Below, piece by piece: positions 16,327-26,761 of a stretch of 64,000 nucleotides of DNA. Each line of letters begins with the position of its first letter. The first letter of the stretch is position 1. The position numbers and the translations under genes are program-made. The notes beneath the pieces were generated by a model that was not told the DNA's origin, ran no database searches, and was given only the letters and a program-made list of their open reading frames with translations. The DNA is from Haloplanus sp. HW8-1. Its GTDB lineage: Archaea > Halobacteriota > Halobacteria > Halobacteriales > Haloferacaceae. The stretch lies in assembly GCF_023703795.1 (NCBI RefSeq), contig NZ_CP098518.1, positions 62,001 through 126,000 on the forward strand, in the 5' to 3' direction.

Positions 16327-18820
16327 CGACCGTCCACCTCGGCCGACTCCGCTCGCGTTCTCTCCCGACCCGATCCCCGATGAACTACGCCGGCGCGAGC
16401 AGTGGGTCGCATGGCGCTACGAGTGGGACGCCGACCGCGACGAATGGACGAAAGTCCCGGTTGACGTCGACACCGGCAGGTACGCCTCGTCGATGGATTC
16501 GGACACATGGGCGTCTTTCGAGGACGCCGTCGCCTATCACGACCGTGACGGCATCGACACGGACGGTGTGGGATTCGTGGTATCTGACGATGACCTCCTC
16601 GTCGGGATTGACCTTGATGACTGTCGCGCCCCCGACACGGCTGCCTTCGAACCGTGGGCCGAGGAGTTAGTCGACGATGTCCCGACCTACGCCGAGGTGT
16701 CACCGAGCGGAACCGGCCTTCGACTATTCGCGTTCGGATTCGTCCCGGACGGAGGGAGCCGTGACGATGTCGACGGCGCGGAGGGTCACCTCGAAATGTA
16801 CGACTCCGGCCGTTACCTGACTGTCACCGGCCACGCGCTCGATGACGCACCGGCGGATGTCCGTCAGGTGAACGATGAAATCAGCGAGGTTCATGCCGAG
16901 TATATCGCTGACGGACAAGCGGACGCTGAAGCGACGACGCCAGCCAGCGACGGCGGTGTGCAAGCCGATACTCCGGCCCCAAACCCTGGGCTTGAGGCTG
17001 GCGGATCGGGTTCCGGCGACGGGCCGGACGCCCTTTCCGACGACGAACTACTCCGGCGAGCGAAACGCGCCGATAATGGCGAGAAGTTCGCCCGCCTGTG
17101 GAACGGAGACACGTCGGCCCATCCATCTCACAGCGAAGCGGACTTGGCGCTGTGTTCGATGCTGGCCTTCTGGACGGCCGGCGACCGCGGACGGATCGAA
17201 CGCCTGTTCCGCCGAAGTGGATTGTGTCGGGACAAATGGACCGAGCGAGAGGACTACCGCCGGCGCACAATCGACACGGCGTTGGACGGCGTTAGCGACG
17301 CCTACGATCCCGACCGCGACAACGGAGGCGACGTGTCGACGGCGCTCCCGAACGACCCCACACCACCGGAGGGCGCCGTTAGCGACGACGGTACGGGCAC
17401 CGAACTACGTCCAACGACGGTGAAAGCCCAAGCGTCTCTCGGGGAGGACGGTCAGGTGTCAGACCTTAACGACCGGGAGAAAGCCGCGTGCGTGTGGGAC
17501 TTGCTCAAGCACAGCGACCGCTATCACGTCCGCGTTCGGCGGGATAACGGATCGTTGTGGGCCTACGACGACGGCGTTTGGACGGCAACGGGCGAGCGGG
17601 CGCTCCGTCATGCGGGTCGGCAGGCGCTGGGGTCGATGAACTACGGATCGAACGTCTTGGGCGAACTGAAAGCCCAGGCGCGAGGTGACCCGGTGGCCGA
17701 AGTGGCGGCCGACGACTTCGGCGTGCAACCCGGAACCGTCGCCGTCGAGAACGGACTACTCGACCTTGACGCCGCCGCCGAGAACCACGGGACAGACGCA
17801 CTCCGTGACCTTCGGCCCGACGACTACGCGCTTGCACAGCTGCCCGTCGAGTACGACCCGACCGCCACATACGACGAGTGGGCCGACTACGTCGACGAGT
17901 GGGCCGAGGACGGCCGTGCTGACGCGCTGCAAGAGTACGTCGGGTATTGCCTTCACGTCGGTGCCATGCCGATCCACCGGGCGCTACTGCTCGTCGGTTC
18001 GGGTGCGAACGGGAAGGGGACGTTCCTCTCGGTGGTCCGTGCCTTACTGGGGCGGGAGAACACGTCGTCTATCGAACTACAGACGCTTGCGAACGAATCG
18101 GACGCCGTGGCCGACTTCTACGGCTCCGTGGCGAACATCGACGACGACCTGTCCGCTCGAAAACTCGGCGCCGGCCTGGGGATGTTCAAGAAACTCGTCG
18201 CCGGCGACCGCGTGCGGGCGCGACGACTCTACGAAAACGGCTTCGAGTTCGACGCCACGGGGAAACACCTCTACGCCGCAAACGAAGTCCCCGACGTGAA
18301 CGTCCCGGACGAGGACGAAGCGTTTTGGCGACGGTGGCTCCTCGTTGAGTTCCCGAACCACTACCCGCCGAACGACCGTGACCCGACCCTTCGGGACGAA
18401 TTGACCACCGACGACGCCTTGTCCGGTGTGTTGAATTGGGCTATCGCCGGTTGGAAGCGCCTACTGGAACAGGGCCACTTCACGAACGAAGATCACCACG
18501 CCCACGCCAAACGCGAACGCTGGCAGGCGTGGGGTGACTCCGTTGAGCAGTTCGTTAGCGAGTGTGTTGAACACGACCCCGACGCGCCTCGGCTCACCAC
18601 CCGTCAAGCCCACCGTCGTTATACGGCGTGGTGTCGGGCGAACGGCGAGGAGCCTGTCGGACAGCAGAAATTCACGAACACGCTCAAGAACGAAGATGTC
18701 GGCTACGGCCGCCACCGGATCGAGGGCAAAAGCCAGCGTGGGTACAAGGCGCTCGGCCTGTCCGACGATGTTCCCGATCCCGACGACGGTCCCGACGGAG
18801 GGCAGACGAATCTCACATGA
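16319..18820 (+). CDS. Primase-polymerase/SF3 helicase replication protein
   Basis: About 833 residues. The N-terminal third resembles the NrS-1/AEP-type primase region: EQWVAWRYEW, VGFVVSDDDLLVGIDLDDC with an acidic metal-binding cluster, and SPSGTGLRLFAFG. The C-terminal half is a D5/P4-type superfamily 3 helicase: Walker A GSGANGKGT (residues 560-568), a VANIDDDLS Walker B-like strand, and a LYAANEVPDV sensor region. A winged-helix-like tail, from ~740, ends the protein. It should initiate and unwind replication of the excised element. GTG 16319 is preferred because ggaggtgatg precedes it at normal Shine-Dalgarno spacing; ATG 16313 would be only a base or two from that sequence. Confidence 0.88.
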   Translation: MSDDRPPRPTPLAFSPDPIPDELRRREQWVAWRYEWDADRDEWTKVPVDVDTGRYASSMDSDTWASFEDAVAYHDRDGIDTDGVGFVVSDDDLLVGIDLDDCRAPDTAAFEPWAEELVDDVPTYAEVSPSGTGLRLFAFGFVPDGGSRDDVDGAEGHLEMYDSGRYLTVTGHALDDAPADVRQVNDEISEVHAEYIADGQADAEATTPASDGGVQADTPAPNPGLEAGGSGSGDGPDALSDDELLRRAKRADNGEKFARLWNGDTSAHPSHSEADLALCSMLAFWTAGDRGRIERLFRRSGLCRDKWTEREDYRRRTIDTALDGVSDAYDPDRDNGGDVSTALPNDPTPPEGAVSDDGTGTELRPTTVKAQASLGEDGQVSDLNDREKAACVWDLLKHSDRYHVRVRRDNGSLWAYDDGVWTATGERALRHAGRQALGSMNYGSNVLGELKAQARGDPVAEVAADDFGVQPGTVAVENGLLDLDAAAENHGTDALRDLRPDDYALAQLPVEYDPTATYDEWADYVDEWAEDGRADALQEYVGYCLHVGAMPIHRALLLVGSGANGKGTFLSVVRALLGRENTSSIELQTLANESDAVADFYGSVANIDDDLSARKLGAGLGMFKKLVAGDRVRARRLYENGFEFDATGKHLYAANEVPDVNVPDEDEAFWRRWLLVEFPNHYPPNDRDPTLRDELTTDDALSGVLNWAIAGWKRLLEQGHFTNEDHHAHAKRERWQAWGDSVEQFVSECVEHDPDAPRLTTRQAHRRYTAWCRANGEEPVGQQKFTNTLKNEDVGYGRHRIEGKSQRGYKALGLSDDVPDPDDGPDGGQTNLT

Positions 18821-19244
18821 TCCCAACTCTCTCCGCATACCGACCGGCCCACTCCGGCAATTCGTGTCTGCAATCCGATAGGTGTGTGCGGCGTGTACGG
18901 CCTGGATTCACCCCTTCGCGTGACGCGCGCGGGAAATCTCCAGAAAAGAAGTATTGGCTTGTCCCCGTACACGCCGTACACACTTCTCCTTGTGTGACGA
19001 CGTTCGAGCGACAGCGACGGCGCCCGCCACGGAGGCGCCAAACAAATATCTGGGGTCGTGCCGGCTTCGGCCGGTATCGTCGCCAGGGGCCGCCTCGTCA
19101 CCGGCCCCTCGCTCATATCATGTCACGTCGGGAAGTCGGCCCCCGGTCAGGGTCCCCGGGCGGCCGCTCCCCGTCTCCCCACGCCGCGCCAGCCGGGTTC
19201 AACTCCCGGCGACGCGACGACGTTCAACCAACCAACTCACAACC
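18821..19244. other. 424-base non-coding region with inverted motif, candidate origin
   Basis: No credible gene. A 19-base inverted repeat (18 of 19 match) pairs 18882-18900 with 18965-18983; its core cggcgtgtacg also occurs at 16275-16285, upstream of the primase. A T-arm-like ccggg-ttcaact-cccgg is at 19193-19209. The position directly after a replication initiator gene and the presence of repeated binding-site-like motifs make it a candidate replication origin or control region. Confidence 0.45.
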
Positions 19245-19697
19245 ATGACGACCGGACAAACACCCACTGAATCGGTTGTAGAGGATTGTGACGAGCCGAA
19301 CTACTCGGCCGTTGACCTCCCCTCGAAAGACCGGACGGAGTACAGCTACGTCGAACGCCGCGCCGAGTTGCTACAACTCATCAAAGAGGCCGGCCACCCG
19401 CGAGCACTCAACCAAACGGAGGTGGCCGACCGCTACGGCGTCAGTCAGCAACAAATCTCGAAAGACCTCGACCGACTTGCCCGCCATATCCGCGAGCGTG
19501 TGGCTGACCGGAGTCGGCGGGCCTTCGTCGTCGACGCGACGGTCAACCGTGCGATCCGCGGGTTGCTCGACGAAGGCGAGTATCGGAAGGCCGCCCGGAC
19601 GGCGATGGAATACGACGAGTGGGCGACCGAGTTCGCGGACTTGGAACGTCTCCAAGCCGAAGTGGACCGACTCAAAGAACGACAGGAGGACACCTAA
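19245..19697 (+). CDS. HTH DNA-binding protein of the element
   Basis: 150 residues. A clear helix-turn-helix, TEVADRYGVSQQQISKDL, lies at ~residues 59-76, preceded by an acidic N-terminus and followed by a basic stretch (RHIRERVADRSRR) and a C-terminal coiled coil (LERLQAEVDRLKERQED). It resembles small replication or partition regulators of haloarchaeal plasmids and viruses. The stop TAATG overlaps the start of the next gene by one base; this opens a tightly packed five-gene operon. The ATG at 19245 is chosen because the upstream frame translates to Arg/Ser/Pro-rich shadow. Confidence 0.75.
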   Translation: MTTGQTPTESVVEDCDEPNYSAVDLPSKDRTEYSYVERRAELLQLIKEAGHPRALNQTEVADRYGVSQQQISKDLDRLARHIRERVADRSRRAFVVDATVNRAIRGLLDEGEYRKAARTAMEYDEWATEFADLERLQAEVDRLKERQEDT

Positions 19698-19972
19698 TGA
19701 CTCGAAAGAGCCGACGCGACGTAGAGCGTGACCTTGACGCACTCAGGGACGGAGACGAACAGACGGAGACATTCATCCAGCAGGCGCTTGCCGTCGCGGC
19801 TGACGAGCGTGAACAGGTGACTGTCTCACCGCCGTCCAAGGACTTCCTCACACTTGTCGCGGCGGTCGCAAAGGCGGGTAGCGTCTCCCTTGCCGACGCC
19901 CACGCCGCGGTTGCGACGGCCGACGGTGTCGAACCGGAACCACTCGCTGACTTCACGGAGGCAGATACGTGA
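19697..19972 (+). CDS. MTRK-type small protein 1 (91 aa)
   Basis: Starts MTRKSRRDVERDLDALRDG, a basic tip leading into an amphipathic helix that is shared in pattern by the next two proteins. The rest is acidic and helical (FIQQALAVAADEREQ, then TLVAAVAKAGSVSLADAHAAV). It overlaps the HTH gene by one base and the next gene by four (GTGA). I recognise no family. The common N-terminus suggests docking to the same nucleic acid or protein partner. Confidence 0.65.
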   Translation: MTRKSRRDVERDLDALRDGDEQTETFIQQALAVAADEREQVTVSPPSKDFLTLVAAVAKAGSVSLADAHAAVATADGVEPEPLADFTEADT

Positions 19973-20175
19973 CCCGGAAAACCCGGCGGGAGATAGAGGA
20001 GACACTTGAGGAGTTAGAGGAGGAGTTAGATTCGGATGAGGAGTTCGAGGCCATCGCACTGACTCCCGAGGAAAAAGAGTGGCTCGCCGAGGAGTTCGAC
20101 GTAGACCCGTGGGAGGAGGGCAAAGAGATGGGGCTAACCGACCTCCTACTTGACGACAATACGGAGGACGCATGA
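19969..20175 (+). CDS. MTRK-type small protein 2 (68 aa)
   Basis: The GTG start overlaps the previous stop (GTGA). The N-terminus reads MTRKTRREIEETLEELEEE, followed by a very acidic segment and LTPEEKEWLAEEFDVDPWE. About a third of the residues are Asp or Glu. It ends with an ATGA overlap with the third protein. No known family is recognised; a charged helical adaptor is the most that can be said. Confidence 0.65.
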   Translation: MTRKTRREIEETLEELEEELDSDEEFEAIALTPEEKEWLAEEFDVDPWEEGKEMGLTDLLLDDNTEDA

Positions 20176-20438
20176 CCCGACGCTCAAAGCGGGAGTTAGA
20201 GCGCGCGCTCGACGACCTCGCCGGCGACGCCGATGACGACACCGATGCCGACGAGTACAACGTCACCGCCGACTGGGTCGAGTACGACGACAACGGCGAC
20301 GACGCCGAGGTGGTGGCCAACTATCAGGTGGTCATGCGACGCGAGCGAGCCGAGCGCGAAGGGGTTGAGATACTGGGGCCGGTGGACGGCCCCGGCGATT
20401 TGGTTCGGATCGACTGGGACGAGAGGGCCGACCAGTGA
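20172..20438 (+). CDS. MTRK-type small protein 3 (88 aa)
   Basis: The N-terminus MTRRSKRELERALDDLAGD is the third copy of the basic-helix pattern. An Asp-rich middle follows, then a strand-like C-terminal part (YNVTADWVEYDDNGDDAEV, VANYQVVMRR, GDLVRIDWDE). It overlaps its neighbours by four bases on both sides. No function can be assigned from motifs. Confidence 0.65.
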   Translation: MTRRSKRELERALDDLAGDADDDTDADEYNVTADWVEYDDNGDDAEVVANYQVVMRRERAEREGVEILGPVDGPGDLVRIDWDERADQ

Positions 20439-21436
20439 AATTCAGACCCACCCGCGCCGTTGGGTACGACGCCGTCCTCCCCATCGACCCGAGTGTCTAC
20501 GAAATCATCGAGGACGCCCGTGGCCGGGCCTACTGTTTCGACCTGGAGGAGAAGCGTGGGGCTGTCGGCGACGCTGTCCGTCGGGCGCTCGGCGACCATG
20601 CCGAGGCCGTCGAACGCCTCACTATCGAACCAGGCTACCTTCGGGTTAGGTACGCCCCGCGTGGCGACCCTGACCTGTCAGGATTCCTCGACTCGCTCAA
20701 ACAGGTTGGAAGCGTCTACAACGATCACCATGCCAGGCGGGCGGACCTCGACGGCCTGACGGTTGACCGGGCGAACATCTACGTCGGCGCCTACACCCCC
20801 GAGGACACCCCGAGCGCCGAGGCGTTCCTCAACCGTCGCGTGACCGACGACCGCTATCCCGACGGCGACGACCCGGTGTATACCTACGAGCGCGATAGTG
20901 ACAGAGACGTGTTTGGCGGCCCGCGCCGGTTCCGGTATCGGTTCCTGCTTCCCTTCGACCCGGAGATGTACGTTCCGAGCCAACCAAACAAAGTCGAAAC
21001 GCCACCGGTGGACTGGCGCCGTGACGCTGTCCGCGACGCGCTGGAGAAAACAATCCAGCGGACCCCCGAGTGGCCAGGCTTGCCGAAAAGCTACCCTCGA
21101 ATAGCGGTGTATCGGTCACACGTCGCCGTCAATCACTACACCTCCAGCCTCCAGGACCCCGCGGTCCGGGCGGCCAGGGCCGCCGGCGCGCTGCTGTGGT
21201 ACAATCGCGTGCGACCGGAGCGGCCGGAGCTGGGTCCCGAAGACATGACGGTTCAACACTCCCCGTTGTCGTTCGCGAACAAACTATACCTCGGGGTTGT
21301 GGAGGGGCCAGGCACCGAGGAGTGGATTAGCGACCACGGTCTTGACGCTGTTGACGGCGAACCCTTCGACCCCGAGCCGGAGGACGCCGAGCAGAGCGAC
21401 GACACGGGCGGGGTACTCAGTCGCTTCACCGGCTGA
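20435..21436 (+). CDS. Unknown 333-aa protein closing the element operon
   Basis: The GTG start overlaps the previous stop (GTGA). The protein is a soluble alpha/beta type without membrane segments: MKFRPTRAVGYDAVLPIDP, RAYCFDLEEKRGAVGDAV, a central YRFLLPFDPEMYVPSQPN, and DMTVQHSPLSFANKLYLGV near the end, followed by an acidic tail. No nuclease, ATPase or methylase motif is apparent. Being the last and longest gene after three MTRK proteins, it may be the effector or structural product of that operon. I do not recognise the family. Confidence 0.6.
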   Translation: MKFRPTRAVGYDAVLPIDPSVYEIIEDARGRAYCFDLEEKRGAVGDAVRRALGDHAEAVERLTIEPGYLRVRYAPRGDPDLSGFLDSLKQVGSVYNDHHARRADLDGLTVDRANIYVGAYTPEDTPSAEAFLNRRVTDDRYPDGDDPVYTYERDSDRDVFGGPRRFRYRFLLPFDPEMYVPSQPNKVETPPVDWRRDAVRDALEKTIQRTPEWPGLPKSYPRIAVYRSHVAVNHYTSSLQDPAVRAARAAGALLWYNRVRPERPELGPEDMTVQHSPLSFANKLYLGVVEGPGTEEWISDHGLDAVDGEPFDPEPEDAEQSDDTGGVLSRFTG

Positions 21437-21489
21437 ACAGGCCGCGCCGAGGGCCTGCTCGAAATTCTCGGGATACTGGTATAGGAGAG

Positions 21490-21529
21490 TTAACCAACAA
21501 TCTGCCTACGACTATCGGGTGTTGGTTAA
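21490..21529. terminator. Inverted repeat after the element operon
   Basis: A perfect 10-base dyad: ttaaccaaca (21490-21499) and tgttggttaa (21520-21529), separated by 20 bases and located 54 bases after the stop of the 333-aa gene. It could be a transcription end structure or a protein-binding site. No T-run follows it, so the terminator reading is tentative. Confidence 0.35.
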
Positions 21530-21644
21530 GACATATTTTGACCACCGCTCCGTTTCCATCGGCGTGGCTATCGGCCTCAACGAGGGATACCTTTCGGGCA
21601 GGAAGTGGAAACAGATGGCCTACGTTCTAATCAGGATACGGTGG

Positions 21645-22307
21645 TCACAACTCTGCCATCGACGCGTCAATAGATTCGTCTTTTTCAAATTCAATATGTA
21701 AGCTTGAGTCGTAATTGGCTGTGTAGTATTGATTCTTTTCTGCGATTAACGACGCTTCTGACACAGTGTCAGGGACACCCGTAAGAAGCCATCCGTTGTC
21801 ACTCTCTCCCGGCTCAAGTAATGCACTTCCGAGTTGGTGTTTACCGAGAGGCATGTCGAACGTGTAGATCTGACCGGCCGCTTGAAGACCAAAAATGGCA
21901 CTTACCAAATCGACATTTTCCTCACCGATGTTTTCAACGGACGCTCTCACAAGCACTAATTTCTCACTATCAGACGATTGAAACCCACCATTCATAAAAT
22001 CAGGATTGACCGAGTTTTGGGTATTTGAATTGAAGTCGACTGTAAGTCGATAGATAGCATTACTATCGATTAAATCAACTGGGGAGACAGTCACCGAGTC
22101 GATATTGGGTGCTTCAGTTGTTCTAATGGGTGTGTCTGTTTCGGTTACAGTGTTGGTCGGCATATCTTGGGAAGTAGCGGACGGGGCGTCAGTTAGTGTC
22201 TTGGTTTCGGTGTCGGTGGCCGTCGGTTCCGGCGTTTCACTCTCCCCCCCACTACTACAACCAGCTCCTAACGCGCTAATCACCCCAAGGAATGCGCGCC
22301 GATCCAT
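21645..22307 (-). CDS. Secreted lipoprotein carried by the element
   Basis: 220 residues with an RR-containing signal and lipobox (MDRRAFLGVISALGAGCSS; the Cys is the anchor), then a Thr/Glu/Pro-rich linker and a beta-rich domain similar in character to DUF4352-type lipoproteins (LVLVRASVENIGEENVDL). It points opposite to the main operon and is much more AT-rich than the rest of the window, with codons such as ata, aat and tta. It is probably an independently acquired cargo gene that modifies the host surface. The ATG at 22307 directly starts the signal. Confidence 0.75.
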   Translation of the reverse strand: MDRRAFLGVISALGAGCSSGGESETPEPTATDTETKTLTDAPSATSQDMPTNTVTETDTPIRTTEAPNIDSVTVSPVDLIDSNAIYRLTVDFNSNTQNSVNPDFMNGGFQSSDSEKLVLVRASVENIGEENVDLVSAIFGLQAAGQIYTFDMPLGKHQLGSALLEPGESDNGWLLTGVPDTVSEASLIAEKNQYYTANYDSSLHIEFEKDESIDASMAEL

Positions 22308-22352
22308 GTGGGGTACTGATCTGTCGTTTGATAAAAACGTGTCCCTGGCAAT

Positions 22353-24368
<2,016 letters not shown>

Positions 24369-24373
24369 GCCCG

Positions 24374-25132
24374 ATGGTCGAGACGGTCACGCTCTATCGC
24401 GCGCCGACGACGGCCGCGGACGCGGACGCCATCGCCGAGTGGCTTCGCGACCGGATCGACGCCGACGTCCGGGTGCGGGACCGACTACTCGGGCGTCTCG
24501 CCGGCGACGACCTCCCCGAGGCGCTGGCGGCGGCCCGCGTCACCGATCCCTACGATCGGGAGACCGGGAACACGATGGTCGGTATCGTCCGCTACGAGGA
24601 GCGGGCGCTCTCGGCCCCGGAGCGGGCGGGCGGCGTCGTCTACGACGGCCGCGCGGTCCAGCGGGCGCTGAACGCCCGCCTCCCCGGCGAGCAGGGACTC
24701 GATCACCTGCACGTCCCTCTGCTCGACCGGGTCATCGGAACTTGGGGCGAGCACGACGGCCGCTGGCACAAGCGCGTGGCCGTCCTCGGCCAACCGGCGC
24801 TCGTCTCGGTCCCCGGGCTCTACGAGGCGCCCGCGAAGCCGGAGGCCTACTACGAGGCAAAGAGCAAACACGCCATGCTGACGGGCGACGCGCCGCCCCG
24901 CGAGGTGCTGGAGGCCGAAATCGAGGGTGAGTTCCTCGTCGCCGACGACCCTCGGACGACCGAGGCGCTCCGGGGATACGTCCTCGCGGCGGTCGACTTC
25001 CTCGAGACGGGGACGGCGTTCTGTGACGAGGCGGACTGTCGGCTGTACGACGCCCACCGACAACCGGGCGTCGTGCGGGCGCAGTTGCGCGACCCCTCCT
25101 TCTGTGCGGCTCACGCCGCGCGGTACGGGTAG
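24374..25132 (+). CDS. Conserved archaeal protein, possible DUF6775-type metallopeptidase
   Basis: 252 residues beginning five bases after thi4, so probably co-transcribed. The C-terminus contains GTAFCDEADCRLYDAH and then FCAAH, a Cys/His set that could bind zinc, and the centre has LDHLHVPLLDRVIGTWG. I associate this organisation with DUF6775, described as a putative metallopeptidase related to archaemetzincins, but no clean HExxH is visible here. The family assignment is from memory and tentative. No link to thiamine synthesis is evident apart from position. Confidence 0.55.
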   Translation: MVETVTLYRAPTTAADADAIAEWLRDRIDADVRVRDRLLGRLAGDDLPEALAAARVTDPYDRETGNTMVGIVRYEERALSAPERAGGVVYDGRAVQRALNARLPGEQGLDHLHVPLLDRVIGTWGEHDGRWHKRVAVLGQPALVSVPGLYEAPAKPEAYYEAKSKHAMLTGDAPPREVLEAEIEGEFLVADDPRTTEALRGYVLAAVDFLETGTAFCDEADCRLYDAHRQPGVVRAQLRDPSFCAAHAARYG

Positions 25133-25148
25133 CCGTTCCCGGGACGGG

Positions 25149-25835
25149 CTACCGACGCCCGGCGCTCAGGTAGGCGAAGCCGCCGGCCCGCGTTTCGTGA
25201 TCCGTCTCGACGCAGGCGTCGAGTACCGCCCGGTGTGCGGCGGCCACGCGCCGGTCGAGCACCCGGACGGGCGCGTCGTCGTGGTGGTCGCGCGTGCCCG
25301 GGGGCGCCGTCGCGGCGACGACGGCGCCGAAGGCGTGGTTCAGCGGGCGGCCGGGGAAGCGGTGGCTCCGGGCGAGATCGAGGAGGACGATCCGGTCCGG
25401 GTCGACCTCCGTCAGCCACGTCTCGACCGTCGCCCCCGGATCGGGAAGCATCCCCACGAGGAAGGTCGCGAGAACGGCGTCGGTGTCGTCGAGGGGAAGG
25501 CGGGTGGCGTCGCCCCGACAGACGTGGACGTTCTCCCACTCGGTCCGGGTCACGTAGTCGCGGGCCCGGGTCACGGCACCCGGAGCGAAGTCGACGCCGA
25601 GGACGGTCCCCGTCGGCCCCACCTGCTCGCGGAGGTGCGGGAGGTTCGCGCCCGTCCCACAGCCGACGTCGACGACGGTCTCACCGGAAACGAGGTCGAG
25701 GGTCGCGACGGCGTCGCGTCGGAGGCGGCGGACGCCCGGTGTGTGCCGGGCGAGTCCGTCGTAGAGACGCGCCCACCGCGAATAAAATCCCTGGGCTGCG
25801 GCCGCACGGTCGAGGTCGGGCGTCGCTCCCGTCAC
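25149..25835 (-). CDS. SAM-dependent methyltransferase (class I)
   Basis: 228 residues with motif I ETVVDVGCGTGANLPHL, motif II TVLGVDFAPGAV, a VCRGDATRLPLDD post-motif and an ILLDLARSHRFPG segment. It resembles the UbiE/COQ5-like methyltransferases of haloarchaea; the substrate is not predictable. The GTG start at 25835 overlaps the stop of the ThiR gene by four bases (GTGA), making it the third gene of the dcd-thiR operon. Confidence 0.82.
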   Translation of the reverse strand: MTGATPDLDRAAAAQGFYSRWARLYDGLARHTPGVRRLRRDAVATLDLVSGETVVDVGCGTGANLPHLREQVGPTGTVLGVDFAPGAVTRARDYVTRTEWENVHVCRGDATRLPLDDTDAVLATFLVGMLPDPGATVETWLTEVDPDRIVLLDLARSHRFPGRPLNHAFGAVVAATAPPGTRDHHDDAPVRVLDRRVAAAHRAVLDACVETDHETRAGGFAYLSAGRR

Positions 25836-26761
25836 CGTCGGCAGTGGTCGCGGACGATCCGGGCCACCGCGGGGGCGTCGTCCCCGAGGACGTAGGTTAT
25901 GGGTTCGATGCCGAAGCCGCCGGTCTGATAGAGGACGAACGGTGAGTCGGGACCGGCGTCGCCGACGGCGTCGACGACGCCCGCCCGGGTAGTCTCGCCG
26001 TCCTCTCTCCCCTCGCGCTCGACCGTGAACTCGACGGTTCGGTAGCCGGCCGCGCGCAGGTCCGCGATCAGGTCGGGATCGTAGCGGAGGTTGACCGCCC
26101 CCCGAACCGGCGCGCCGGCGGCGCGGGCCGACAGCAACACCGAGGCGACGTGTTCGCTGACGCCGAACTCGGGGTCTGAGGGCACCGTCGCGGTCCCCCG
26201 TACGTCGAAGATGCGCCCGGGGACGGCCGCCACGTCCTCGACGTCCGTCGCGTCGGGGAGACACTCGACGAGGTTCGACCCGACGTTGGGGACGAGAGCG
26301 GCGAACCCCGAGGTGTTCCGCAGGATGCGAAGTCCCCGACGCACCGACGAGCGGACCTCCTCGGTCGTTCGCACGGCGCTGTCAGGGTCGTGGACGTCGA
26401 AGTCGCCGCCGTGTTCGCGGAGTTCGGGCATGACCTCGCGGTGACGCTCGGCTAGGAGGTCACCGTCCTCCAGTCGGCGGATCGCTACCTCGATTTCGAC
26501 CAGCGCCTGCACGCGGCTCATATCGCCCGTCGCCAGTCCCGTGCCGACCCGCTCGACGAGGTCCTGCACCCGGTCGTCCCCGCTGATCGCATCGCTCGTG
26601 GTCACGTCACCGTGGGCGTACTTCGAGACGGCGGACTGCGAGATCCCGAGGGCGTTGGCCACCTCGCGCTGGGTGAAGCCGCGGTCGCGGAGATCGGCCG
26701 CGAGCATGGAGCGGACCGTGGGCAGGAACTCCTCGACGACGATCTCCTCGATGAACTTCAT
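25832..26761 (-). CDS. thiR: ThiR-type transcription regulator (HTH plus ThiN domain)
   Basis: 309 residues. An N-terminal [23 protein letters not shown], lies at ~33-52; the C-terminal part (~125-309) matches the ThiN thiamine-phosphate-synthase-like domain ([39 protein letters not shown]). ThiN fused to an HTH is known as the archaeal thiamine regulator ThiR, which senses thiamine phosphate and represses thi genes. It overlaps dcd upstream (ATGA) and the methyltransferase downstream (GTGA). The nearby thi4 is a natural candidate target; no operator was identified by eye. Confidence 0.88.
   Translation of the reverse strand: MKFIEEIVVEEFLPTVRSMLAADLRDRGFTQREVANALGISQSAVSKYAHGDVTTSDAISGDDRVQDLVERVGTGLATGDMSRVQALVEIEVAIRRLEDGDLLAERHREVMPELREHGGDFDVHDPDSAVRTTEEVRSSVRRGLRILRNTSGFAALVPNVGSNLVECLPDATDVEDVAAVPGRIFDVRGTATVPSDPEFGVSEHVASVLLSARAAGAPVRGAVNLRYDPDLIADLRAAGYRTVEFTVEREGREDGETTRAGVVDAVGDAGPDSPFVLYQTGGFGIEPITYVLGDDAPAVARIVRDHCRR

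Noticed and set aside
19124-19217. tRNA-like sequence: T arm ccggg-ttcaact-cccgg (19193-19209) and possible acceptor cacgtcg/cgacgcg with six of seven pairs
   Set aside because: No believable D arm or anticodon arm could be drawn between them, and the acceptor has a mismatch. At best a decayed tRNA or mimic on the element; not listed as a tRNA.
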